Positions 1-5,370 of a DNA stretch of 6,424 nucleotides are shown here, one piece after another (position 1 is the first letter of the stretch; every line of letters begins with the position of its first letter). The stretch covers positions 1-6,424 of the forward strand of contig WTCK01000043.1 of the NCBI GenBank assembly GCA_013138615.1, in the 5' to 3' direction. The stretch comes from Candidatus Thorarchaeota archaeon. GTDB lineage: Archaea > Asgardarchaeota > Thorarchaeia > Thorarchaeales > Thorarchaeaceae. The notes beneath the pieces were generated by a model, which worked only from the letters and a program-made list of their open reading frames with translations, had not been told where the DNA came from and searched no databases. The position numbers were made by a program, and so were the translations under genes.

Positions 1-572
1 CTCATCTTCTCATTCACAAGCTTCCGAAGGGTTTCCATGCTGTTTAGACGAGATGATGCTTCACTTGTGAGACCTTGGAATTCTTCACTGATGTTCAGAG
101 CTGCTTGAGAATCAACTCTTATCTCCAGTCGATTAGGCTGCGCTGACGGGTCTATCTCCACAACCATCTTGCCTTGCGCAGTAAACGGACCCGGTTTTTC
201 CAGGTTCCTTATCCGATGAGTAACAAGCTCGGTTTTATCAAGAAGCGTTAGTAGATTGCCTACCGCTTTGGGTATCTGCTTTGCCTCAGTAATTTCAGTG
301 CTAAGTATTCGACGAATCTCTCCTGCGGCTAAACTCCTTGTGGCAGTAATTGACTCTGAAGATTCTCCAGCGGCTGCAAGCAGAATCGAACTGCTTCCGG
401 AAACCTGTACGATCCAATATGGAATGGATGTATGACTGAGACTGGCAATCCTATTTCGCGTTCCTTTGCTTGATTCGGCTAAGGCAAAAGCCAAAGCCAC
501 GCCAACGGCCTCGGTTTTCGGTCTTGAGTCCTGCCTTCCATACACGAAGTCCAATGCAATTTGTCGAACCAT
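1..572 (-). CDS. Unrecognised protein, C-terminus cut off by the window edge
   Basis: An open frame of 190 codons runs leftward from an ATG at 572-570 to the window edge with no stop. An AGGTG Shine-Dalgarno match (583-579 on the minus strand) lies 6 bases ahead of the ATG, and an in-frame TAG sits just upstream (584-582), so the start is well fixed apart from a GTG at 581. I do not recognise the family. Residues 1-40 are mixed with an Ala-rich stretch at 26-32. Residues 51-69 (PYWIVQVSGSSSILLAAAG) look like two beta strands. Residues 72-120 look helical, residues 137-152 again beta, and the visible end (160-190) is polar and helical, perhaps entering a coiled coil. There is no signal peptide, membrane segment or cysteine motif in the visible part. 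It lies 91 bases downstream of the prs-like gene on the same strand and may have its own promoter. That it is a real gene is fairly sure; its function is unknown. Confidence 0.75.
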   Translation of the reverse strand, partial: MVRQIALDFVYGRQDSRPKTEAVGVALAFALAESSKGTRNRIASLSHTSIPYWIVQVSGSSSILLAAAGESSESITATRSLAAGEIRRILSTEITEAKQIPKAVGNLLTLLDKTELVTHRIRNLEKPGPFTAQGKMVVEIDPSAQPNRLEIRVDSQAALNISEEFQGLTSEASSRLNSMETLRKLVNEKM

Positions 573-578
573 ACTGAA

Positions 579-621
579 CACCTACACAATGTTGTGAATT
601 CATTCTCATGACCAATTATGT
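579..621 (-). promoter_or_regulatory. Probable promoter and ribosome binding site of the edge gene
   Basis: Reading leftward, an AT-rich ACATAATTGG lies at 621-612, about 40 bases ahead of the ATG at 572. This is a possible TATA box that would give a leader of about 18 bases. AGGTG at 583-579 is a good Shine-Dalgarno match. A second candidate box, the palindrome GATATATC at 644-651, lies further upstream. The boxes are visible in the sequence; their use is inferred. Confidence 0.35.
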
Positions 622-663
622 CTTTTCTCTCGTTCCAGAGTCTGATATATCTGAAGCCACAAT

Positions 664-1650
664 CTAGATTGTTTTCACAAGTGAGTCGACGATGTTGTAT
701 GTTAGCGCCGGGTTGTTCAGACAGAAACAACGCGTGTAAATGGTGTTTGTGGCAACAATCCGCCCTTTGCTCTTGGAGATGAGCTTCTCCAGAAGTTCTT
801 CGCCGCGCTTCATAATCGGCAGAGTATGTGCAACAGCAAGCCCAATATTCTTGGCTTTCATTTTCTTCAATCGCGCGCGCGCTTTGATTAGCGTACTTCC
901 GGTCTTTGTGAGATCATCAACTATGATTACATTCCTATCCGCGACATCAACATCTCCAGAGAGCTCCACGGTGAAGGAATTCTTTCTGCTCTTGCGGAAA
1001 CCTGCAACATTGAACCGTTCTTGCCCACCTTCGTCAGGTGTAACGACAATGTAGTCATCAAAACCAAACTGGATCGCAGCAAATTCAATAAGACTAGGAA
1101 TGACATCTATGACCTCAACTATGCCCTTCTCCACCAATTTGCGCATCCAATCTAAGCTATCTGAAACGTGTGGATTCACTACCCACACTTTGTTGCACGC
1201 CTTGGAAACCTCCTCTACTGCCCATCTGCTAGATGATGCCTCCCCCGTCAGGAATGCCTTGTCCTGCAAAGCGAAGGGCTGGTACGTTAGCACAACCTCC
1301 ACGTGGGAAGGTGGGGGAACTGAAGTGGTCTTGTATTCCTTATGATTCGTTTTTTCAACATCAACTGGTGCTCGCAGGATATCCAGTATTAGAAAGAGCT
1401 CAACAAGACGGTCCGATGTTGTTCGTGGCTCTTGTTCTGCGGGGCCCGCTCCTGTACAACTCTGAAAAACGATAACCTTGCGGTTAGACAGCTTGTGAAC
1501 CTCAGCGATTCGAGCGTAGAGGTCAGTGTTGGGGAAAAGTCTGCGTCCATCATAGTTCCAGTCGGACGAGAAAACTCGGAATCCAAGGTCTCTGAATCTC
1601 TCGCGGAGATGCTCTGCACCACTCGCCAGTATCACGTCGTAATCTTTCAT
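664..1650 (-). CDS. prs: Divergent ribose-phosphate pyrophosphokinase (PRPP synthetase) family protein
   Basis: The 328-aa protein has the layout of a PRPP synthetase, the enzyme that makes PRPP from ribose 5-phosphate and ATP for nucleotide and amino acid synthesis in the cytoplasm. Recognisable parts in order are RLFPNTDLYARI (37-48), corresponding to the family FPDGE-Y-RI; SDRLVELFLILDIL (79-92), corresponding to NDNLMELLLxIDAL; VVNPH (157-161), containing the conserved His; TPDEGG (204-209), corresponding to the SPDxGG loop; K220 and R222 followed by GDV (232-234), matching the catalytic flexible loop; and the PRPP-binding motif VIIVDDLTKTGSTL (241-254). Odd points: the ATP-site motif usually read as RQD is LQD (128-130), and there are insertions at about 66-78 and 97-116 compared with the usual 285-320 aa enzymes. 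The DDLxxTGSTL motif recalls phosphate-independent plant-type enzymes. The ATG has a GGTGG Shine-Dalgarno (1661-1657) 6 bases ahead. The gene lies 54 bases downstream of dcd on the same strand. Family placement is firm; that it is an active synthetase is likely but not certain. Confidence 0.82.
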   Translation of the reverse strand: MKDYDVILASGAEHLRERFRDLGFRVFSSDWNYDGRRLFPNTDLYARIAEVHKLSNRKVIVFQSCTGAGPAEQEPRTTSDRLVELFLILDILRAPVDVEKTNHKEYKTTSVPPPSHVEVVLTYQPFALQDKAFLTGEASSSRWAVEEVSKACNKVWVVNPHVSDSLDWMRKLVEKGIVEVIDVIPSLIEFAAIQFGFDDYIVVTPDEGGQERFNVAGFRKSRKNSFTVELSGDVDVADRNVIIVDDLTKTGSTLIKARARLKKMKAKNIGLAVAHTLPIMKRGEELLEKLISKSKGRIVATNTIYTRCFCLNNPALTYNIVDSLVKTI

Positions 1651-1656
1651 GGACGA

Positions 1657-1690
1657 CCACCGAGCTGTTTGCGGAGATTCCGCCTATATG
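1657..1690 (-). promoter_or_regulatory. Possible internal promoter, small hairpin and RBS ahead of the prs-like gene
   Basis: In the 54-base gap after dcd, the minus strand reads CATATAGG (1690-1683), a TATA-like box about 36 bases before the ATG. Next comes a perfect 5-bp stem (GCGGA at 1683-1679, TCCGC at 1675-1671) with a 3-base loop, then the GGTGG ribosome binding site (1661-1657). The prs-like gene could therefore be transcribed separately from dcd, or the hairpin could weaken read-through. These roles are inferred from spacing only. Confidence 0.3.
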
Positions 1691-1704
1691 AGACTTCTGC
1701 CCAA

Positions 1705-2250
1705 TTACTGAATCTCGGGTTCTTCTTGACCCACGTAGCGACTCCCACGTCTATCATCGTATCCGACTCTGGCGGGGCTACTCAGAGGTAGAAACATAAT
1801 CTGGACAATCCGCATTCCTGGATGAAGCATCACGGGGCTCAGGTTCTCACAGAATATCTCTAGCGTGAGCCTTCCAGGTTTCTCGGTCCCTGTCCCTGGA
1901 TTGACTAGTCCCGCAGCATGGACGATTATCCCCAATCTTGCTACACTTGAGCGGCCTTCTAGAAGAGCGGCATATTCATTTGAAATCGCAAGATGCTCGA
2001 CGGTTTGACCGAGGATGAACTGTCCTGGCAGTATCATGAATGGTTTTCCCTTTGTATCGATGAGTTTGGTATCCTTTCCCAGATCGTGCCCGGCCGCCAG
2101 ATCCACCGGGGACCCTGGGTTGTACAGCCTGAAGACGGAATCAAGCTTCAAGTCAATGCTGCAGGGCCCCAATGCATTGGGATCGTATGGTTCTATGCGG
2201 ATTGCTCTTTTCTCAATCGCTTTCTCAATGTCCACGTCTGATAACATCAT
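1705..2250 (-). CDS. dcd: dCTP deaminase (possibly with dUTPase activity)
   Basis: The 181-aa protein belongs to the trimeric dCTP deaminase/dUTPase family and would convert dCTP to dUTP (or dUMP if bifunctional) in the thymidylate pathway. The N-terminal MLSDVDIEKAIEKRAIRIEP is typical. The core motif GRSSVARLG (99-107) carries the nucleotide-binding Ser and Arg. H111-A-A-G follows, and E131 in LTLEIF matches the catalytic Glu (E138 in E. coli). The GYDDRRGSRYVGQ tail (163-175) is the usual C-terminal arm that closes over the nucleotide. NPGTGTEKPGRLTLE (117-131) is a few residues longer than the common DPGWSGxIxLE form. The frame stays open to an ATG at 2322, but I chose 2250 because homology begins there and a GGAGG site (2265-2261) lies 10 bases ahead; the adjacent ATG at 2247 is also possible. 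Motifs alone do not tell me whether it is mono- or bifunctional. Confidence 0.92.
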   Translation of the reverse strand: MMLSDVDIEKAIEKRAIRIEPYDPNALGPCSIDLKLDSVFRLYNPGSPVDLAAGHDLGKDTKLIDTKGKPFMILPGQFILGQTVEHLAISNEYAALLEGRSSVARLGIIVHAAGLVNPGTGTEKPGRLTLEIFCENLSPVMLHPGMRIVQIMFLPLSSPARVGYDDRRGSRYVGQEEPEIQ

Positions 2251-2260
2251 GAATGTGCAT

Positions 2261-2265
2261 CCTCC
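2261..2265 (-). promoter_or_regulatory. Shine-Dalgarno site that decides the dcd start
   Basis: GGAGG on the minus strand lies 10 bases ahead of the ATG at 2250 and 13 ahead of the ATG at 2247. It falls inside the longer open frame that begins at 2322, which argues that the extra 24 codons of that frame are not translated. Confidence 0.7.
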
Positions 2266-2295
2266 GAAATCCAAGTACGCTCTCAATACTGTGTG

Positions 2296-2317
2296 CGACA
2301 ACCTAAAATGATTGTCG
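2296..2317. promoter_or_regulatory. Dyad-symmetric candidate operator over a shared TATA-like core
   Basis: CGACAA (2296-2301) and TTGTCG (2312-2317) form a perfect 6-bp inverted repeat with a 10-base spacer. Extended to 10 bases per arm (2292-2301 and 2312-2321), 8 of 10 positions match. The spacer CCTAAAATGA is the most AT-rich stretch between dcd and the zinc-ribbon gene. It sits at a distance that would place transcript starts about 30 bases before the dcd ATG and about 15 before the GTG at 2346. A dimeric regulator bound here could block the promoter in either direction. The repeat is visible; operator function is inferred. Confidence 0.4.
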
Positions 2318-2345
2318 TGCAACGGTATCGTGCCCCCACAGGTAT

Positions 2346-3083
2346 GTGAACCCTTTGAGTTTGACTGCCCGCGATGTCTTACAGAAACTCGCAGATGACG
2401 CAGGAGTGTCGTATCGAGATGTGGCGAAGAGAATCAACCAAGCGATGGCAACAGGGGATGGCTTGAAGCGAGCTATAGAGAATATTGCAAAGGAGAATGC
2501 TCTCGTTTCTTCCAAGTATTCGTTGAACTCCCAGGCCATCGTAAAGGCTATTGACAAGATTCTCCGAGAAGATTACACTCAGACACTCATGATTTCCGCA
2601 GTGTTGGCACAGATGGTGGAGTCAACAGAAAAGGATCGGTTCCCTGTTCCAGCATTCTTTGCATTCTTGGAGATTCTCTCAGATGTGCCTGATTCCCGTC
2701 GTGACATCAAGTCTGAAACATCGCATGAGATTGAAGACCTGACAACAAGAATGATCGAGCTAACGACAACCCTCGTTTCCATAGTCTGTGAGTGGTCTGC
2801 AGGAGGGATGATGGGCGTTGCCGCGGACTGTCCTGTTGAACTTCGCGGAATGGCAAGATCTGTCTTTCGAAAGACGAGGATGTTTCAGTCCGGATTATGG
2901 ACCTGCATTTCCTGTGGTAAGATAGTTGAAGTGAGAGAAACTCATGCTCTCTTGTGTCCTGAGTGTGATAGAAACATCTCAAGTGAGAGGCCGCCTAGTT
3001 CCACGGCTCCTTCACGCGCAATGGATCGAGTGGGCTATGGCCGAACTGAAAAGACTGATTCAGCCGATGGGCCTATTCAGTAA
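2346..3083 (+). CDS. Unrecognised helical protein with C-terminal zinc ribbon
   Basis: The 245-aa protein starts at GTG 2346. No other in-frame start lies between this and the stop at 2304-2306, and only a poor AGGT (2340-2343) precedes it, so the mRNA may be nearly leaderless. Residues 5-50 form two or three short helices that could be a helix-turn-helix-like domain. Residues 55-180 are predominantly helical (for example LMISAVLAQMVE and EDLTTRMIELTTTLVSIV). Residues 185-210 hold a classic zinc ribbon: C187-x2-C190 and C204-x2-C207, within WTCISCGK and LLCPECDRN. The last 35 residues are polar, rich in Ser and Pro, and probably disordered. There is no signal peptide. A zinc ribbon next to a possible DNA-binding domain hints at a nucleic-acid or transcription role, but I do not recognise the family and other roles are open. 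It is divergent from dcd and ends 113 bases before gdhA. Confidence 0.85.
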   Translation: MNPLSLTARDVLQKLADDAGVSYRDVAKRINQAMATGDGLKRAIENIAKENALVSSKYSLNSQAIVKAIDKILREDYTQTLMISAVLAQMVESTEKDRFPVPAFFAFLEILSDVPDSRRDIKSETSHEIEDLTTRMIELTTTLVSIVCEWSAGGMMGVAADCPVELRGMARSVFRKTRMFQSGLWTCISCGKIVEVRETHALLCPECDRNISSERPPSSTAPSRAMDRVGYGRTEKTDSADGPIQ

Positions 3084-3120
3084 GATGAAAGTTCAGTTCC
3101 AACGAAATCGACGGCCATAG
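3035..3120. repeat. Long bulged inverted repeat spanning the end of the zinc-ribbon gene
   Basis: CTATGGCCG (3035-3043) pairs perfectly with CGGCCATAG (3112-3120), and GAACTGAA (3043-3050) pairs with TTCAGTTC (3092-3099). Together they give about 16 pairs with one 12-base bulge (3100-3111) around a 41-base loop. Inside the loop ACTGA (3054-3058) can pair with TCAGT (3077-3081). The structure covers the stop codon (3081-3083) and ends about 17 bases before the gdhA TATA-like box. It could shape the 3' end of the upstream mRNA; there is no long T-run, so it is not a textbook terminator. Confidence 0.4.
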
Positions 3121-3136
3121 GGTGGGTTCCGATGAA

Positions 3137-3144
3137 TTTATCTA
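3137..3144 (+). promoter_or_regulatory. Candidate gdhA TATA box
   Basis: TTTATCTA preceded by GATGAA (a plausible purine-rich BRE) lies about 56 bases before the gdhA ATG. It would place the transcript start near 3163-3167 with a leader of about 30 bases that includes GGTGA (3182-3186), a Shine-Dalgarno match 10 bases before the ATG. This is inferred from archaeal promoter spacing. Confidence 0.4.
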
Positions 3145-3196
3145 TTGGACTCACGGGGGGCGCGCTCGTCAAACACATCATGGTGAGTGAGGACCA

Positions 3197-4543
3197 ATGG
3201 ACAGCTACATCGAGAGTGTTTATGAAGGTATTAAGGAAAAGGACCCCGACCAGCCTGTTTTCCATCAGGCTGCGCTTGAGGTCCTTGAAACATTGGAACC
3301 TGCCATCAAGAAGTTCCCCAAGTACAAGGAATTCGCGATTCTAGAGCGGATTGTCGAGCCTGAGCGGATTATTCAGTTCCGCGTTCCTTGGACGAACAAA
3401 GATGGTAAAATTCAGGTAAATCGAGGCTTCAGGATTCAGTACAACTCAGCAATTGGCCCCTACAAGGGCGGTCTGAGGTTCCATCCTACTGTTAATCAGG
3501 GTATGCTGAAGTTCCTAGGCTTCGAGCAAACTTTCAAGAACAGCCTCACTGGCCTCCCAATGGGTGGCGGAAAGGGCGGTTCTGATTTCAATCCCAAGGG
3601 CAAAACTGACAATGAAGTGGAGCGATTTTGCACCAGCTTCATGATGGAGCTCTACAGGCATATAGGCCAATTCATCGACGTTCCAGCCGGGGACATCGGT
3701 GTGGGCGCTCGCGAGGTCGGCTATCTATACGGTGCATACGGAAAGATTACAAATCTCCACGGCACTTGTGTACTCACCGGAAAGGGCCGGACCTTTGGTG
3801 GTTCGTTGATTCGTCCCGAGGCTACAGGCTACGGTACAGTCTATTTTGTGCAGGAGATGCTGAAGACTCGCAAGGATGACATGAAGGGCAAGACCGTTTG
3901 TATATCTGGTTCAGGCAACGTTGCTCAGTATGCTACGGAGAAATGCACCCAGCTTGGGGCCAAAGTCATATCCTTGAGCGACTCGAGCGGATGGATCCAC
4001 GATCCAGATGGCATCGATACGAAAAAGCTCGCATGGGTGATGGACCTCAAGAATGTTCGCAGAGGACGCATTAAGGAATACGCAGAGCATTTCAAGGTGG
4101 ACTATTCTGCTAAAGGCAGTCCTTGGAGCGTTAAGTGTGATATATCCCTGCCCAGCGCAACCCAAAACGAGGTTGACGCAAAGGAGGCCAAAGCACTTGT
4201 TGACAATGGCGTGATTGCCGTTGGAGAAGGCGCCAACATGCCTTGTGTTCCTGAAGCCGTAGAGATATTCCAGGAGGCCAAGGTTCTGTACGCACCAGGC
4301 AAGGCTGCAAATGCAGGTGGTGTTTCAACTTCTGGTCTTGAAATGGCTCAGAACAGCATGCGCTTCTTCTGGACCCGCGAAGAGGTTGATGCCAAGCTGC
4401 ATCAGATCATGGCGAACATTCACCAGATTGCCTACGAAACCTCAGAGAAGTTCGGCGATAAGGGCAACTATGTCCTAGGTGCAAACATTGGAGGCTTCCT
4501 GAAGGTTGCCGATTCCATGATTGCAATGGGTTACTTGTCTTAG
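3197..4543 (+). CDS. gdhA: NADP-type glutamate dehydrogenase, bacterial hexameric class
   Basis: The 448-aa enzyme interconverts 2-oxoglutarate plus ammonia and glutamate, and is probably an NADPH-using homohexamer in the cytoplasm. Its length matches E. coli GdhA (447 aa) rather than the roughly 420-aa enzymes common in archaea. Visible motifs: GPYKGGLRFHP (87-97, K90 substrate binding); LTGLPMGGGKGGSDFNPKG (117-135) with K126 equivalent to the catalytic Lys; VPAGDIGVG (162-170) with the catalytic Asp D166; RPEATGYG (206-213); the Rossmann motif SGSGNVAQY (237-245); and GEGANMP (343-349). LSDSSG (260-265) follows the second Rossmann strand; a Ser here instead of an acidic residue favours NADP. 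The ATG is supported by GGTGA and TGAGG upstream. Codon choice leans to AAG and GGC more than in neighbouring genes, as in highly expressed genes. It stands alone between its own promoter candidate and a strong terminator. The bacterial class suggests, but does not prove, gene transfer. Confidence 0.97.
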   Translation: MDSYIESVYEGIKEKDPDQPVFHQAALEVLETLEPAIKKFPKYKEFAILERIVEPERIIQFRVPWTNKDGKIQVNRGFRIQYNSAIGPYKGGLRFHPTVNQGMLKFLGFEQTFKNSLTGLPMGGGKGGSDFNPKGKTDNEVERFCTSFMMELYRHIGQFIDVPAGDIGVGAREVGYLYGAYGKITNLHGTCVLTGKGRTFGGSLIRPEATGYGTVYFVQEMLKTRKDDMKGKTVCISGSGNVAQYATEKCTQLGAKVISLSDSSGWIHDPDGIDTKKLAWVMDLKNVRRGRIKEYAEHFKVDYSAKGSPWSVKCDISLPSATQNEVDAKEAKALVDNGVIAVGEGANMPCVPEAVEIFQEAKVLYAPGKAANAGGVSTSGLEMAQNSMRFFWTREEVDAKLHQIMANIHQIAYETSEKFGDKGNYVLGANIGGFLKVADSMIAMGYLS

Positions 4544-4552
4544 AATGAAATA

Positions 4553-4578
4553 GCAGACCCCCATCATGGGGGCTCTGC
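4553..4578. terminator. GC-rich hairpin after gdhA
   Basis: GCAGA-CCCCC (4553-4562, reading from the G of GCAGA) pairs with GGGGG-C-TCTGC (4568-4578) around the loop ATCAT, with a single bulged C at 4573. It begins 10 bases after the gdhA stop and is followed by a pyrimidine-rich run (4580-4601) with several T stretches. It fits an intrinsic-type terminator or a 3' stabilising hairpin for gdhA. On the other strand it is followed by a T-rich stretch, so it may also serve the converging gene that ends at 4628. Confidence 0.6.
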
Positions 4579-4609
4579 ACTCTCCTTTTCTTTACTTTCT
4601 TGAGAGTGC
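4577..4609. terminator. Second overlapping hairpin with polypyrimidine loop
   Basis: GCACTCTC (4577-4584) and GAGAGTGC (4602-4609) are perfect 8-bp complements separated by 17 bases that are almost all pyrimidine (CTTTTC, CTTTC). The first arm shares its GC with the end of the preceding hairpin, so the two compete for two bases. Placed between two converging genes, it probably helps end transcription from both sides. Confidence 0.5.
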
Positions 4610-4627
4610 ACAAGTGGCTCAATCTTG

Positions 4628-5239
4628 TCACTTTCTGATGATGTCTAGCAGCTCGCTTAGACGACCCTTGATATCAGTTTCCACTGTCCTTAGTTGGGCA
4701 AGCTGGCGTATTTGATCGACCCTCAGGCGCCTGTAATCTTCATCAGCGATTTCGTTGTTTCTTCTCTGCAATTCGATCTTGTTCATCTCCAAAGCGATTT
4801 CCTTCCGCCTTTCCGTGATTAAATCAAAACCTGGCTTGAGCCCCATCCATTCAATCATAGCGTTACTCTTTTCTTGTTCAATGCGTTCACGCCTAAATCT
4901 ATCTGCCTCCAATTCCTTCAGTTTTCTATTGGCGGCTCTGATATCTCGTTGGATTTCATAAAGACGTCCTTCAACCTCTCTCTTCACCTGGACAATCTGC
5001 GTTGAAGTGAGCCAGAGCTCTCGATACTGTTCTATATGAACAGCATCGTCTATCTCGCCCTTTTGCAGCTTGAGATCTAGATCTGTGAGTTGATTCTGTA
5101 CGACACTGAGTTGTGCTTTTACTTCCCCATACGATTGCCTGAGCGCAATCCATTCCACACTGTATTGTGAAAGCACCTCACTAGGCTCAATGTAGTATGG
5201 ATCCTTATCGTCGTGTCGCATTCCGTCGCCATGGCTCAT
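4628..5239 (-). CDS. Coiled-coil protein with an internal duplication
   Basis: The 203-aa protein is highly charged and helical from about residue 20 to the end, with no signal peptide, membrane segment or cysteine motif. Two similar blocks are visible. The first (about 55-100) contains LQKGEIDD, then YRELW, then QIVQV and EGRLYEIQRDI. The second (about 155-201) contains LQRRNNEIADED, then YRRLR, then QIRQLAQL and KGRLSELLDII. The pattern of a Gly/Asn-Glu-Ile-acidic turn followed by a Tyr-containing helix resembles short SHOCT-like helical hairpins. Between them lies a basic coiled coil (100-128) and WMGLKPGF (131-138). It may be a scaffold or oligomerising protein; I do not recognise a family. 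The start is uncertain: no strong Shine-Dalgarno precedes the ATG at 5239, and an in-frame ATG at 5221 is an alternative. It is the last gene of a leftward group starting at 5622 and converges with gdhA. Confidence 0.82.
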   Translation of the reverse strand: MSHGDGMRHDDKDPYYIEPSEVLSQYSVEWIALRQSYGEVKAQLSVVQNQLTDLDLKLQKGEIDDAVHIEQYRELWLTSTQIVQVKREVEGRLYEIQRDIRAANRKLKELEADRFRRERIEQEKSNAMIEWMGLKPGFDLITERRKEIALEMNKIELQRRNNEIADEDYRRLRVDQIRQLAQLRTVETDIKGRLSELLDIIRK

Positions 5240-5259
5240 CAGAATCAGCTCGTCATCAG

Positions 5260-5346
5260 CTAAGCATATCTCTTAAGGAATTCTCTGATGCACTGTCCTT
5301 TGTGAGGGTGTTTCCTTTTTGGCTTTCTGCCTTTTGTAGACAGCAC
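5260..5346 (-). CDS. Possible 28-aa basic peptide in the gap between two leftward genes
   Basis: A GTG-initiated frame in the 131-base gap encodes a strongly basic peptide with KGRKPKRKHPHKG near the middle and a REFLKRYA end, stopping at TAG (5262-5260), 20 bases before the next gene. A GGAGG (5363-5359) lies 12 bases ahead, a little far. A TAG is in frame directly before the GTG, so it cannot be an extension of the upstream gene. A second frame, 5380-5273 (35 aa), overlaps it and the end of the upstream gene but has no ribosome site. The short length makes chance likely; this is a tentative call. Confidence 0.2.
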   Translation of the reverse strand: MLSTKGRKPKRKHPHKGQCIREFLKRYA

Positions 5347-5370
5347 CTAGGGCGCCAACCTCCAGCTTAA

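Noticed and set aside
479..730. Leftward 83-aa frame bridging the prs-like gene end and the edge gene start
   Set aside because: It overlaps both better-supported genes in another frame; the edge gene has a good ribosome site and a much longer open frame.
740..1054. Rightward 104-aa frame opposite the prs-like gene
   Set aside because: It is antisense to a gene with clear family motifs, has no ribosome site, and its translation shows no family features.
2251..2322. 24-codon N-terminal extension of dCTP deaminase
   Set aside because: Family similarity begins at 2250, and the GGAGG site and candidate promoter lie inside the extension.
3132..3344. Rightward 70-aa frame overlapping the gdhA start
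   Set aside because: It runs out of frame through a strongly conserved part of gdhA and has no upstream ribosome site.
3628..3879. Rightward 83-aa frame inside gdhA
   Set aside because: Alternative frame of a fully conserved enzyme with no start context.
5238..5260. TGATGA and CTGA motifs on the minus strand, resembling a C/D box guide RNA
   Set aside because: The spacing between C-like and D-like boxes is only a few bases, too short for a guide segment, and no terminal stem is seen.
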